A stretch of DNA of 21,428 nucleotides, taken from positions 1 to 21,428 of IMG/VR virus record IMGVR_UViG_3300044626_000283. One strand, written 5' to 3'. Below the pieces are notes generated by a model. That model was not told the DNA's origin and ran no database searches. It saw nothing but the letters and a program-made list of their open reading frames with translations. The DNA is from a virus. Positions 1-5,808 of this stretch are shown here, in pieces. The position numbers were made by a program, and so were the translations under genes. The stretch's first letter is position 1, and every line of letters starts with the position of its first letter.

Positions 1-628
1 GGTAGAACGGTCCTTCTGTGGCTGTTTCATATGTCACTCCTTGGACAGGAATTGTCGCAGCCTTTGGTGCTGAGACTTCAGGAATATTTGCTTTTGTTGC
101 TGTTTTTGCCACATCTTTGATTGCGCCCAGTGCGCCAGGCATGGCTGCTGGAGTCCACATTTGGGGCAAGATAGGTGGCAGCTTAGACTCGCGTATAAAG
201 CGCTCTAAGCCCTCGGCGGCGCTCTCAAGGTACTCAGGGCCAAGCTCAGTCTGCATGGGCCTCATATCGCCTGTAATGAACTCCTGAGAGGCTTCTAAGG
301 CTCGTTGCAATGGGCTTGTGTCTGAAGGGTCGCCACTCTTGATTGCTTCTTTGATGAAGGTACCAGCAGTGACGGCAGGTGATACCAAAGTGCGGCCAAC
401 AATTGGCAGGCCCGTAAGCGCTGCATCAATACCGCCAGCAAGAGGCTTGGACACTGACTCGATGTCTTGCAGAATGTTGCCTTGGCCATAGCCCGGCAAT
501 GAGGACACACCGCGCTTTGGCGTTTTGCCCATGAAGCGATTGAAGGGGCTTCCACCGTCTTGCATGTGGACTGCGCCGCCAGCCTTAGCGCCATACAAGG
601 TTTCAAGCAGCTTCTTGGGATTGGGCAT
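1..628 (-). CDS. Probable virion-associated protein, C-terminus cut by left edge
   Basis: This frame stays open from about 628 to the left edge, giving roughly 209 visible residues with no stop, so the C-terminus is missing. Two ATG codons lie in tandem (631 and 628). A GGAGG ends 3 bases before the first and 6 before the second, so 628 is preferred. The N-terminus begins MPNPKKLLETLYGAKAGG and has a glycine-rich GGAVHMQDGG patch, then a mostly helical, alanine/proline-containing chain. The patch resembles the AKGGAMNLQFMNRGG patch in the right-edge protein and suggests the same kind of virion or DNA-ejection protein, but that is inference. It follows TerL by about 40 bases on the same strand. 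In many phages the portal gene sits here, yet this does not look like a portal. No enzyme motif is seen. Confidence 0.75.
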   Translation of the reverse strand, partial: MPNPKKLLETLYGAKAGGAVHMQDGGSPFNRFMGKTPKRGVSSLPGYGQGNILQDIESVSKPLAGGIDAALTGLPIVGRTLVSPAVTAGTFIKEAIKSGDPSDTSPLQRALEASQEFITGDMRPMQTELGPEYLESAAEGLERFIRESKLPPILPQMWTPAAMPGALGAIKDVAKTATKANIPEVSAPKAATIPVQGVTYETATEGPFY

Positions 629-667
629 CATCGGCCTCCGTTTGCGCGGGATGATAACCCTTTGCGC

Positions 668-3013
668 TTAGCTTGCATACGGATTGGTCCTTACAACCCC
701 GGCATCAACATAATCATCAGGGTCATAATCATCTGGAGGCAACGGATCAATATTTAACCAACTTGCATCTCTTAAATATCTTAAGGCTTGACTAAACGCA
801 TCACAGTTATGGACCAAAATTCCATTGGCAAAATAACAGTGCTCTCCTTCAACCGTTAAATCAAATACATGACGCGTGATATGGGTGCTGCGTACGGCTT
901 TTACCGAGGCGAAACTTTGACTCTGCTGTTTGACAGCCTGCGCTGCAAAACCGTTTGCGTTCAGTTTTGGCTTGTACTTCAATGCCGCACCAGGCGCATA
1001 GTTTCGTGAGTGATAAAAACTTGCGAGGCTTGCCCCAAGTTTTTGCCAGAGACTGTTTCGCATGTTCCCTGTGCCAGGCCTTGCCCTTTTCAGATCGATG
1101 CCATTCCGCAGCTTTGTCACGGATTGAATTAAGGTGCCGAATCTGCTTCTCAGACCTTCCGTGCTCAGCAATACGCGCCCTGTGCTCATCCCAATGGGCA
1201 TCTTTTGTGCAACATTCCAAGTTGCTGATGTCGTTGTTGGCCGTGTTTCCATCAATATGGTGGATGTGCATTCCTTCAGGAATTGGCCCTTTATAGAATT
1301 CCCAAACATCTCGGTGAAGCCTGTGCCCAGCACGAGCAAAATATCTGCGATGCGCAGGATTGTTGCTCTCAGGGTATCGGTTATATCTACGCCCGTTGAA
1401 CAAAACTGTTTCCACCTTGATGCCAAGCTTGCTTTTGAATCCCATGCGCCCTCCTCATTGATGACGCATATATTATGGACTGCTTGATTCAAGCTATCAA
1501 CCCTGACCCAACCTTTCTGAGTGTAAACCTCATGATTAGCCGTTGCTAACAAAGTGCGCCCATCAGAATCAAGTTGCCAAACCTCCTTGAAACCATTGTC
1601 ATGCACTGCCATGACTCGCCTGGAACCCACTGGGGTTTGAACCATATCGCCAACTTTGACATCGCAGATACGCCTGCATGAACCATCAGCCATAGCAACT
1701 AAGGACTCAGATTCCACGCAGAAGTCATCGTGGTCTGTGTTCGGAAAGCTACAGATCTGCGTGACCATGGCCTCAGCCCAGTCGCGTACATAGCCAGCCC
1801 TGTTGCTCGACTCAGGCACGTACACCCTTCCAGCCTTCACGATGTTGGCCACGATGCTCAAGCGCTGGATCTTGTCAGCCCTGCCAGGGTTATAGGCGCG
1901 GACCGGAACGTGAGCGCGTTGCAGGTCCTGGATCAGCACGATGCCAGCGGCCTTGTCTTCAACCAACACCAGGTCCACCTTCTTGGCGGTCTTGCCCTCA
2001 CCGAAGATGATCTCGAACTCGTCAATGACCTTGGGCTTGAGGTCAGGATACTGCAGCCTGTCTTGCCAGGCGTCGATGATCAGGACGCACATGCCACCAT
2101 CAGTGGGCTTGAAGACACCGAAAGTGATCGATGCAGTGGGATCGTTGACGGTCTTCTCAGTGAAGGCGCAATCGTAGGACTGGATTACGTACTCAAGCTT
2201 GGGCAGTTCTTTGCCAGCAGGCCAAAGCTTGAACCAGTCGCGCTGAACAATACCGCCCTCCTCGGGGTCGATGATCTCAGCGTAGATCTCTTGGCGGCCA
2301 AGCTTGGTACCCTCGTACTGCAGGATCTGCCTACGGAAGTTCTCAGACAGGTTATCCAGGTTTGAGTACGTGGTAGCTGTTGTGAGCACCACATCATCAC
2401 CCTCACGGCCAATCAGATCGATGATCAGGTCCTTAGGCTTGGGTGTCGTCGTGCAGATCAGCCTCGTCTTCATGTCGGTAAGCTTTAAGCGCATACCAAA
2501 CTGGATCTGATCCCAGGCGTCAGTGATGTACTCCCAGGCTGCCAACTCATCGAGCCAGCCGCCGTGGAACTGTGGACCGCGAAAGCGCTCAGGCTCCGAG
2601 GCTGGGATGCCTTTGATCAGTGAGCCATTGGTCAGCTTGATCTCATGCAAGGCCTTGTTGTAATCAGCGATCAGGGCTGCAGGAATCACGCTCAGAAGGC
2701 CTGAATCACCCTCGAAGCATGTACTCCTCACATCACTGCTTGTTGGGGCCGCCACGAGCCATCTGGTGGCTTTGTAGGACCATGCCCACCATCCAATCTG
2801 CTCGGCTGCTGTCCTGGTCTTGCCAGCACCGCGGCCTGCAAGCAGAAGCCATATGGACCACCAGTCACCATGGGGCAGGATCTGGTGCTTGAGTGCTCGT
2901 GTGAGCCACATCATGCGCCAGGCCCAAGCAGCAGCAGCCTGTGGCTCTAGCCTGGTGTACTGCTCGCGGATCGCTGGATCTTTGAGCAGGGCTTCAAGGT
3001 CACTTGTCCCCAA
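668..3013 (-). CDS. terL: Terminase large subunit (TerL) precursor interrupted by an intein
   Basis: This is the ATP-driven DNA packaging motor and headful/cos nuclease. The 781-residue precursor shows Walker A GRGAGKT (60-66), Walker B GWLDE with D155/E156, and a TTTP coupling motif (188-191). The RNase H-like nuclease carboxylates are D281 in SYDCAF, E352/D353 in VEDKAAG, and the motif HDDF-CDAFSQ. That last motif is split by a 305-residue intein (432-736); splicing would leave a normal 476-residue TerL. The start is TTG at 3013: an in-frame TAG lies six codons upstream and an AGAGG sits 4 bases before it, so no longer start is possible; the next in-frame ATG is at residue 34. It overlaps the end of the small subunit gene by 14 bases, typical of a coupled terS-terL pair. 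The C-terminal tail is Asp/Pro-rich. The family assignment is very secure; splicing activity is inferred from intact motifs. Confidence 0.95.
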   Translation of the reverse strand: MGTSDLEALLKDPAIREQYTRLEPQAAAAWAWRMMWLTRALKHQILPHGDWWSIWLLLAGRGAGKTRTAAEQIGWWAWSYKATRWLVAAPTSSDVRSTCFEGDSGLLSVIPAALIADYNKALHEIKLTNGSLIKGIPASEPERFRGPQFHGGWLDELAAWEYITDAWDQIQFGMRLKLTDMKTRLICTTTPKPKDLIIDLIGREGDDVVLTTATTYSNLDNLSENFRRQILQYEGTKLGRQEIYAEIIDPEEGGIVQRDWFKLWPAGKELPKLEYVIQSYDCAFTEKTVNDPTASITFGVFKPTDGGMCVLIIDAWQDRLQYPDLKPKVIDEFEIIFGEGKTAKKVDLVLVEDKAAGIVLIQDLQRAHVPVRAYNPGRADKIQRLSIVANIVKAGRVYVPESSNRAGYVRDWAEAMVTQICSFPNTDHDDFCVESESLVAMADGSCRRICDVKVGDMVQTPVGSRRVMAVHDNGFKEVWQLDSDGRTLLATANHEVYTQKGWVRVDSLNQAVHNICVINEEGAWDSKASLASRWKQFCSTGVDITDTLRATILRIADILLVLGTGFTEMFGNSIKGQFLKECTSTILMETRPTTTSATWNVAQKMPIGMSTGRVLLSTEGLRSRFGTLIQSVTKLRNGIDLKRARPGTGNMRNSLWQKLGASLASFYHSRNYAPGAALKYKPKLNANGFAAQAVKQQSQSFASVKAVRSTHITRHVFDLTVEGEHCYFANGILVHNCDAFSQALRYLRDASWLNIDPLPPDDYDPDDYVDAGVVRTNPYAS
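806..1720 (-). other. Intein (Hint domain) inside TerL, 305 codons
   Basis: The intein starts at Cys432 of the precursor (codon 1718-1720) directly after HDDF and ends at Asn736 (codon 806-808), followed by Cys+1 of the C-extein. Block A is the CVESESLV stretch with the DG and GD.V positions. Block B contains the TxxH motif T491-A-N-H494. Block F/G reads VFDLTVEGEH followed by ANGILVHN and Cys. All catalytic positions for standard class 1 splicing are therefore present: Cys1, block B His, penultimate His, terminal Asn and Cys+1. The roughly 190 residues between the N half (432 to about 522) and the C half (about 712-736) show no endonuclease motif in this frame; an HNH gene occupies the same DNA in another frame. 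The site lies in the TerL nuclease motif, a conserved spot of the kind inteins favour. Confidence 0.93.
861..1445 (-). CDS. HNH homing endonuclease nested out of frame within the TerL intein
   Basis: This 194-residue protein is read in a different frame from TerL on the same strand. It looks like a genuine phage HNH homing endonuclease of the HNH_3 type: RAGHRLHRDVWEF (39-51) leads to GMHIHHIDGN with H62/H63, then NN at 70-71 and SNLE at 74-77, with further His at 84 and 88. The C-terminus carries a CxxC...CxxxC zinc finger (C150, C153, C167, C171). The ATG at 1445 is preceded by AGGAGG with 4-base spacing, and an in-frame TGA lies four codons upstream, so it can only be made by internal initiation. 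The gene fills exactly the gap between the two Hint halves, where inteins normally carry their endonuclease in frame. It presumably cuts intein-free terL alleles to spread the intein; the target is inferred from location only. Confidence 0.9.
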   Translation of the reverse strand: MGFKSKLGIKVETVLFNGRRYNRYPESNNPAHRRYFARAGHRLHRDVWEFYKGPIPEGMHIHHIDGNTANNDISNLECCTKDAHWDEHRARIAEHGRSEKQIRHLNSIRDKAAEWHRSEKGKAWHREHAKQSLAKTWGKPRKFLSLTKLCAWCGIEVQAKTERKRFCSAGCQTAESKFRLGKSRTQHPYHASCI

Positions 3014-3527
3014 GCTGCCTCTTGGTCTCTAAGTTCTTGAGCATGGCGTCAAAGATGCTGACGTCAGCCTGCACAGCCACAGGATTGTCAGCGTCACCAG
3101 CATGAGTGATCCTGTCGCCATACTTGCGTGGCTTGAGTTTGGCAGCAATCCACTTGCGTGCGTCCACTCGATTGCGCTGCCATTGGATGTAAGCGCTGTT
3201 CAGTTCAATGCCGATCGGCTCTCCCTGCTTGTTGAGCACCGGCCTAGTCTCTGGCGTTTCGTCGGCAATGGCTTGTATCTCATCGGCTAGCGTGTCAGCT
3301 TGATCTTCCCGTGCGCGGGTGTACATCTCTTGGAAAGTCGGGTGCTTCGCCAACCACACATACACAGTCGCCTGCGATGGCATCTTCTCATCCATGCAAA
3401 TTCTTCTTAGTGGCTCTCCATTACTTAGTCTTACGCAGATCTCTGCTGCTAAGTCATCGTCGTACCCTGATGGCCTGCCTAAAGGTTTTTGTGCGGCCTG
3501 GGCCTTTGGTTTCGAGGTCTTGCTCAT
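3000..3527 (-). CDS. terS: Terminase small subunit (TerS)
   Basis: TerS recognises the packaging site and recruits TerL. Near the N-terminus is a GRPSGYDDDLAAEICVRL segment followed by an HTH-like stretch (MPSQATVYVWLAKHP) and the helical FQEMYTRAREDQADTLADEI region, the usual plan of the bacteriophage small-terminase family with an N-terminal DNA-binding domain and central oligomerisation helices. I place the start at the ATG at 3527 (175 residues, MSKTSKPK) because GGAAG lies about 5 bases upstream. The longer ATG at 3545 (181 residues) has no visible Shine-Dalgarno sequence. The gene overlaps the TTG start of terL by 14 bases. The HTH regulator gene ending at 3565 precedes it on the same strand. 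Confidence 0.88.
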   Translation of the reverse strand: MSKTSKPKAQAAQKPLGRPSGYDDDLAAEICVRLSNGEPLRRICMDEKMPSQATVYVWLAKHPTFQEMYTRAREDQADTLADEIQAIADETPETRPVLNKQGEPIGIELNSAYIQWQRNRVDARKWIAAKLKPRKYGDRITHAGDADNPVAVQADVSIFDAMLKNLETKRQLGDK

Positions 3528-3564
3528 CACATCTTCCAGTGACATTGATGCGCGGATTATGAGG

Positions 3565-3771
3565 CTAATCCGAAATTAATTCACTAAGGGTTTTTTTGAT
3601 GATGGGGTCAAGCAGTAAATAGGTGCTGGCTCTTACGCTGCCCGGCGATTCTTCGAGCCTTGCTATCGTGGGGCGCGAGAGGCCTACCATCTTTGCGAAC
3701 TCGTCCTGGCTCATGTTAAGCGCGGCGCGAGTGGCTCGTAACATTGCTGGGATTTTGTCAAGCGTAATCAT
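3565..3771 (-). CDS. XRE/Cro-family HTH regulator upstream of the terminase genes
   Basis: This is a 68-residue single-domain HTH_XRE protein: LRATRAALNMSQDEFAKMVG followed by the recognition-helix region LSRPTIARLEES. It probably binds DNA as a dimer. It sits directly upstream of terS and terL on the same strand and directly downstream of a terminator, so it may be the first gene of the packaging transcription unit and its regulator. No clear Shine-Dalgarno sequence precedes the ATG. A good -10 hexamer (TAAAAT on the minus strand, 3786-3781) lies only 9 bases before the start codon without a convincing -35, so a leaderless or nearly leaderless message is possible. An antitoxin-like role cannot be excluded, but no toxin gene is adjacent. 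Confidence 0.85.
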   Translation of the reverse strand: MITLDKIPAMLRATRAALNMSQDEFAKMVGLSRPTIARLEESPGSVRASTYLLLDPIIKKTLSELISD

Positions 3772-3799
3772 AAGTGATTCATTTTACTACGCTTTGTAC

Positions 3800-3827
3800 A
3801 AAAAAAGAACCCCCAATTGCTGGGGGT
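3800..3827 (-). terminator. Intrinsic terminator, minus strand
   Basis: On the minus strand a 6-bp perfect stem ACCCCC/GGGGGT with a 7-base loop (3809-3814 with 3822-3827) is followed by TTC and a run of seven T. It lies after the 33-residue ORF ending at 3888 and before the HTH gene starting at 3771. It should end the small transcription unit 4714-3888 and insulate the packaging genes. Confidence 0.85.
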
Positions 3828-3887
3828 CAACATCTGCGGGGAAGTGCAGAGGATTTCAGGAGAACACATCAACATGGACTGCAATCA

Positions 3888-3989
3888 TCAGTCTAAGCTC
3901 TCTTCCTCCTCTTGGCAATCTTCTTCGCGCTCTTCACGCTCCATGTCGTATTCGTAAAGCTGCCGGTCAAGCCATGCGTCGTAATCCAT
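3888..3989 (-). CDS. Small acidic protein, 33 residues
   Basis: A short ORF begins MDYDAWLDRQLYEYDMERE and ends in a strongly acidic Glu/Asp-rich tail with one cysteine. GGGGAG ends 7-8 bases before the ATG, and the stop codon of the 60-residue gene lies only 4 bases upstream, so it looks like a translated, co-transcribed gene. Its leader GGGGAGTAAACAA-ATG is a one-base variant of the leader of the two preceding genes. The MDYDAWL start resembles tiny acidic proteins seen in other phages, but no function is known to me. Confidence 0.68.
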   Translation of the reverse strand: MDYDAWLDRQLYEYDMEREEREEDCQEEEESLD

Positions 3990-3993
3990 TTGT

Positions 3994-4176
3994 TTACTCC
4001 CCGAGGAATTTGTTGAGGGCATCACGCAACTCAATGACTTTGTCGCGGCTCATGGGTGCTGATACATACGCACCGATCTTCCATACTGACAGCCACAGGC
4101 CATCTTCATGCTCGCTCAACGAAAGACGGTCATAGTTCTCAAGTTCGATGCGGGTTTCAAATTCTTGTTTGCTCAT
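3994..4176 (-). CDS. Hypothetical phage protein, 60 residues
   Basis: The frame is open further upstream, but I use the ATG at 4176 (MSKQEFETRIE) because GGAG with 8-base spacing precedes it and the longer version would overlap most of a neighbouring hairpin and the end of the upstream gene. The 60-residue protein is a compact alpha/beta type with a tryptophan pair (LWLSVWKIGAYVS) and a C-terminal helix (DKVIELRDALNKFLGE). It is unrecognised. It is the middle gene of the three-gene unit 4714-3888, preceded by a stable hairpin at 4196-4209. Confidence 0.75.
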   Translation of the reverse strand: MSKQEFETRIELENYDRLSLSEHEDGLWLSVWKIGAYVSAPMSRDKVIELRDALNKFLGE

Positions 4177-4195
4177 GGTGTTTGCTCCAGGTGGT

Positions 4196-4209
4196 GGGGC
4201 CGTAGCCCC
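4196..4209 (-). other. Intercistronic hairpin with UNCG-type tetraloop
   Basis: The minus-strand transcript would carry GGGGC-UACG-GCCCC, a 5-bp GC stem closed by C(UACG)G, a member of the very stable UNCG tetraloop class. It lies between the 165-residue gene and the ribosome binding site of the 60-residue gene. No T-run follows, so it is not an intrinsic terminator. A role in mRNA stability or in setting relative expression is inference. Confidence 0.55.
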
Positions 4210-4216
4210 GGTTTGA

Positions 4217-4714
4217 TTAGATTGCTGCGAACTTTGATGCGGGGGTGAACTTGCCATCGACATAAATGCGGCTTGGGTACTGGTTGAACAGCGTGCCCTT
4301 CGATGAGCAGTTGATGATTTGCTGTTGGTCGATACGGACACCGCGGCCATTCTTGGTGCCGGTAATCACGAAGTTGGCTGAGCCTGCGTACACAACATTG
4401 GGATCGGTCAACTCGCCAACCTTTGCATCAACTTTGTTAAGAACCTCGGTGGCCCACTGGTCTGCCAATGCTGCTGCAAACTTTGCAAGACGCTGCTCGC
4501 AAAGCATGAAAGGCTCGTCCCTACGAGTGCCTGTCCCTGTTCTTACAACGCAAAATTGCACGGTATTGCGCCACACGCTAGCGCTGCGAGAGTTGTACAC
4601 ACCGCTGACTGTGGGACCGAATCTTTCAACGAGGTTGTTGAAGGTGCTGGTGACGCTACGGGTGATTTGTGCGGTGAACTCTTTGACCAATTCAGCTTTG
4701 AGGTTTGCGTTCAT
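4217..4714 (-). CDS. Hypothetical phage protein, 165 residues
   Basis: This is the first gene of the unit read leftward from the predicted promoter at 4800-4772. AGGAG sits 8 bases before the ATG inside a repeated AGCAAAC leader. The N-terminal half is helical (MNANLKAELVKEFTAQITRS), followed by a long helix (EQRLAKFAAALADQWATEVL) and a mixed region with GSANFVITGTKNGRGVRID. No membrane segment, signal peptide or catalytic motif is visible. Being the lead gene of a unit with a strong-looking promoter and leader suggests an abundant or early product; the function is not recognised. Confidence 0.8.
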   Translation of the reverse strand: MNANLKAELVKEFTAQITRSVTSTFNNLVERFGPTVSGVYNSRSASVWRNTVQFCVVRTGTGTRRDEPFMLCEQRLAKFAAALADQWATEVLNKVDAKVGELTDPNVVYAGSANFVITGTKNGRGVRIDQQQIINCSSKGTLFNQYPSRIYVDGKFTPASKFAAI

Positions 4715-4760
4715 GTTGTTTGCTCCTGGTGTTTGCTATAAAAGTTAAATGTTGTTTGCT
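4715..4760 (-). promoter_or_regulatory. Leader with three AGCAAAC repeats, overlapping the ribosome binding site
   Basis: On the minus strand AGCAAAC occurs at 4760-4754, 4737-4731 and 4724-4718. The last two are separated by ACCAGG, and the final copy overlaps the AGGAG ribosome binding site and ends 3 bases before the ATG. The same AGCAAAC-N5-AGCAAAC-ATG arrangement precedes the genes at 9628 and 12089 on the other strand. Confidence 0.6.
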
Positions 4761-4771
4761 ACTGAGACTCC

Positions 4772-4800
4772 ATCGTACATACTTTTAATCCACTTGTGTA
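4772..4800 (-). promoter_or_regulatory. Predicted sigma70-type promoter for the 4714-3888 unit
   Basis: On the minus strand, TACACA (4800-4795), a 17-base spacer and TACGAT (4777-4772). The -35 is imperfect, but the 14-mer ACAAGTGGATTAAA overlapping it is identical to that at the TTGACA promoter at 12013 on the other strand, and both drive genes with the same leader. The -35 lies inside the last codons of the Ref-like nuclease gene. Confidence 0.55.
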
Positions 4801-5111
4801 GACACTTTCCATCCATCCGACAAGTGGTCGTGATACGCAACTAAACGGCGTGTCACATGAAGCAGTTCAGCCTCATCCACTTGGTAGTGGCTTGTAAAAG
4901 CTTTGATGCCCATGCCGTGAATGCCCGTCTTGCCGCGGTGGTGCTCAGGGCACAGGGGTATCGCATCCCAGTGACTGGCACGTTGAGCCATGCCGGTGCC
5001 TTTGCGCGGGTGATGGATCTCTGCTGGCGTACCAGGTGTGCCTTGAAGATGGCACAACACGCAGCCAATGGCAGCCACCTTACTCAGGTGCTTTTTCTCT
5101 TCCTGGTTCAT
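4785..5111 (-). CDS. Ref-like HNH nuclease (P1 Ref / RecA-dependent nuclease family)
   Basis: This 108-residue protein resembles phage P1 Ref, a RecA-dependent HNH nuclease that promotes recombination. It shows CVLC (C17, C20), the AEIHHPRKGTGMAQRASHW block with H33/H34, IPLCPEHHRG (C54, H57, H58) and GIHGMG with H65, then a short helical tail (DEAELLHVTRRLVAYHDHL) as in the family. The ATG at 5111 has GGAG 7 bases upstream; a TTG further out (5129) is less likely. The start overlaps the preceding gene by 32 bases. As the last gene of the replication operon it would act on RecA-coated or recombination DNA. The family name rests on motif recognition. A generic HNH protein is the alternative. 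Confidence 0.82.
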   Translation of the reverse strand: MNQEEKKHLSKVAAIGCVLCHLQGTPGTPAEIHHPRKGTGMAQRASHWDAIPLCPEHHRGKTGIHGMGIKAFTSHYQVDEAELLHVTRRLVAYHDHLSDGWKVSTQVD

Positions 5112-5292
5112 CGATTGTCTCCACGCCAACTAAGCAATTAAGCACCTTGGTATCACCCGTGACAGCCCGGCAACTGATGAAACGGTAGTCGTCCTTCATA
5201 GGGCCAAGCTTTTGCAGCACTTCGCCCGATCGGATCAAGATGAACCAGGTACCCTGCTTGAGATTACAAAGCTTTTCGTATCTGCTCGGCAT
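5080..5292 (-). CDS. Hypothetical phage protein, 70 residues
   Basis: This small soluble protein (starting MPSRYEKLCNLKQGTWFIL) is rich in beta-type residues and carries a short KLGPMKDDYRFISCRAVTGD segment. GGGGGA lies about 7 bases before the ATG. It overlaps both neighbours by about 30 bases in different frames, as is usual in this densely packed operon. No motif is recognised. Confidence 0.68.
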   Translation of the reverse strand: MPSRYEKLCNLKQGTWFILIRSGEVLQKLGPMKDDYRFISCRAVTGDTKVLNCLVGVETIDEPGREKAPE

Positions 5293-5482
5293 GTTCTATC
5301 CCCCAACCCCTGCCTTGTGATTGTGCGATCTTGGCGGCATAACCCAGGCCTGCTCGAAAGCCAGCAGCCCAGCCCTCGGCATATACCTCCTCAGTCCAGC
5401 CCTTGTCATCTTCAAATGCCACAGCGCCCAGGAAGTCAGCCAGGTCTGCAAGCATTTGTTTGTGGCGGCCATCGTTGCTCAT
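5264..5482 (-). CDS. Hypothetical phage protein, 72 residues
   Basis: The ATG at 5482 shares its A with the TGA of the preceding gene (TGATG), so translation is probably coupled; no ribosome binding site is needed or seen. A longer frame exists but would run deep into the neighbour. The protein has MLADLADFLGAVAFEDDKGW and then an alanine/glycine-rich helix (AEGWAAGFRAGLGYAAKIAQ). Function unknown. Confidence 0.7.
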   Translation of the reverse strand: MSNDGRHKQMLADLADFLGAVAFEDDKGWTEEVYAEGWAAGFRAGLGYAAKIAQSQGRGWGIEHAEQIRKAL

Positions 5483-5808
5483 CAGATCGTGGCCTTGCCT
5501 TCCAGTCTGAGGTTGGCTTGTTCCGTTCTCCAGATGTCCACTCTTGCTTGTGCTGCGATCAGATCCCATCTCAATTTCTCCTCGATTTCGATGGCCCGCC
5601 TGAGGCCTTTGAGCAGTTCAACGTATTCATGGTGAGCATAAGCGTCGCGCTCTTGTGCGCCAAGGGCGCCTTCAATGGATTGCTTCATCAGCAACGCCTT
5701 CTTGCTCTTCCTGAACTCTTCAAGAAAGACACGCTTCGCTTTGGCATTGGCAAATTCCTGAGCATGCGTGATGATGTGGTCAACTGCTTTGTGCGGATCA
5801 CGATTCAT
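5482..5808 (-). CDS. Helical phage protein, 108 residues
   Basis: The protein is almost entirely alpha-helical and charged: AQEFANAKAKRVFLEEFRKS, then KKALLMKQS, then YVELLKGLRRAIEIEEKLRW and IAAQARVDIWRTE. This pattern occurs in many phage early regions next to DUF3310 genes, but its role is unknown to me. Two starts are possible: ATG at 5808 with a weak GAG upstream (MNRDPHK), used here, and ATG at 5820 with none. Either start overlaps the end of the DUF3310 gene. Confidence 0.78.
   Translation of the reverse strand: MNRDPHKAVDHIITHAQEFANAKAKRVFLEEFRKSKKALLMKQSIEGALGAQERDAYAHHEYVELLKGLRRAIEIEEKLRWDLIAAQARVDIWRTEQANLRLEGKATI

Noticed and set aside
1730-2365. Plus-strand open frame of 211 codons
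   Set aside because: It lies entirely antisense to the conserved TerL ATPase/nuclease coding region, has no ribosome binding site or recognisable domain, and reflects the codon usage of TerL.
3873-3956. Plus-strand short ORF (MDCNHQSKL...) behind AGGAG
   Set aside because: It is antisense to the better supported 33-residue acidic gene, Ser/Arg low-complexity, with over-long spacing from the AGGAG, and no plus-strand promoter is seen.
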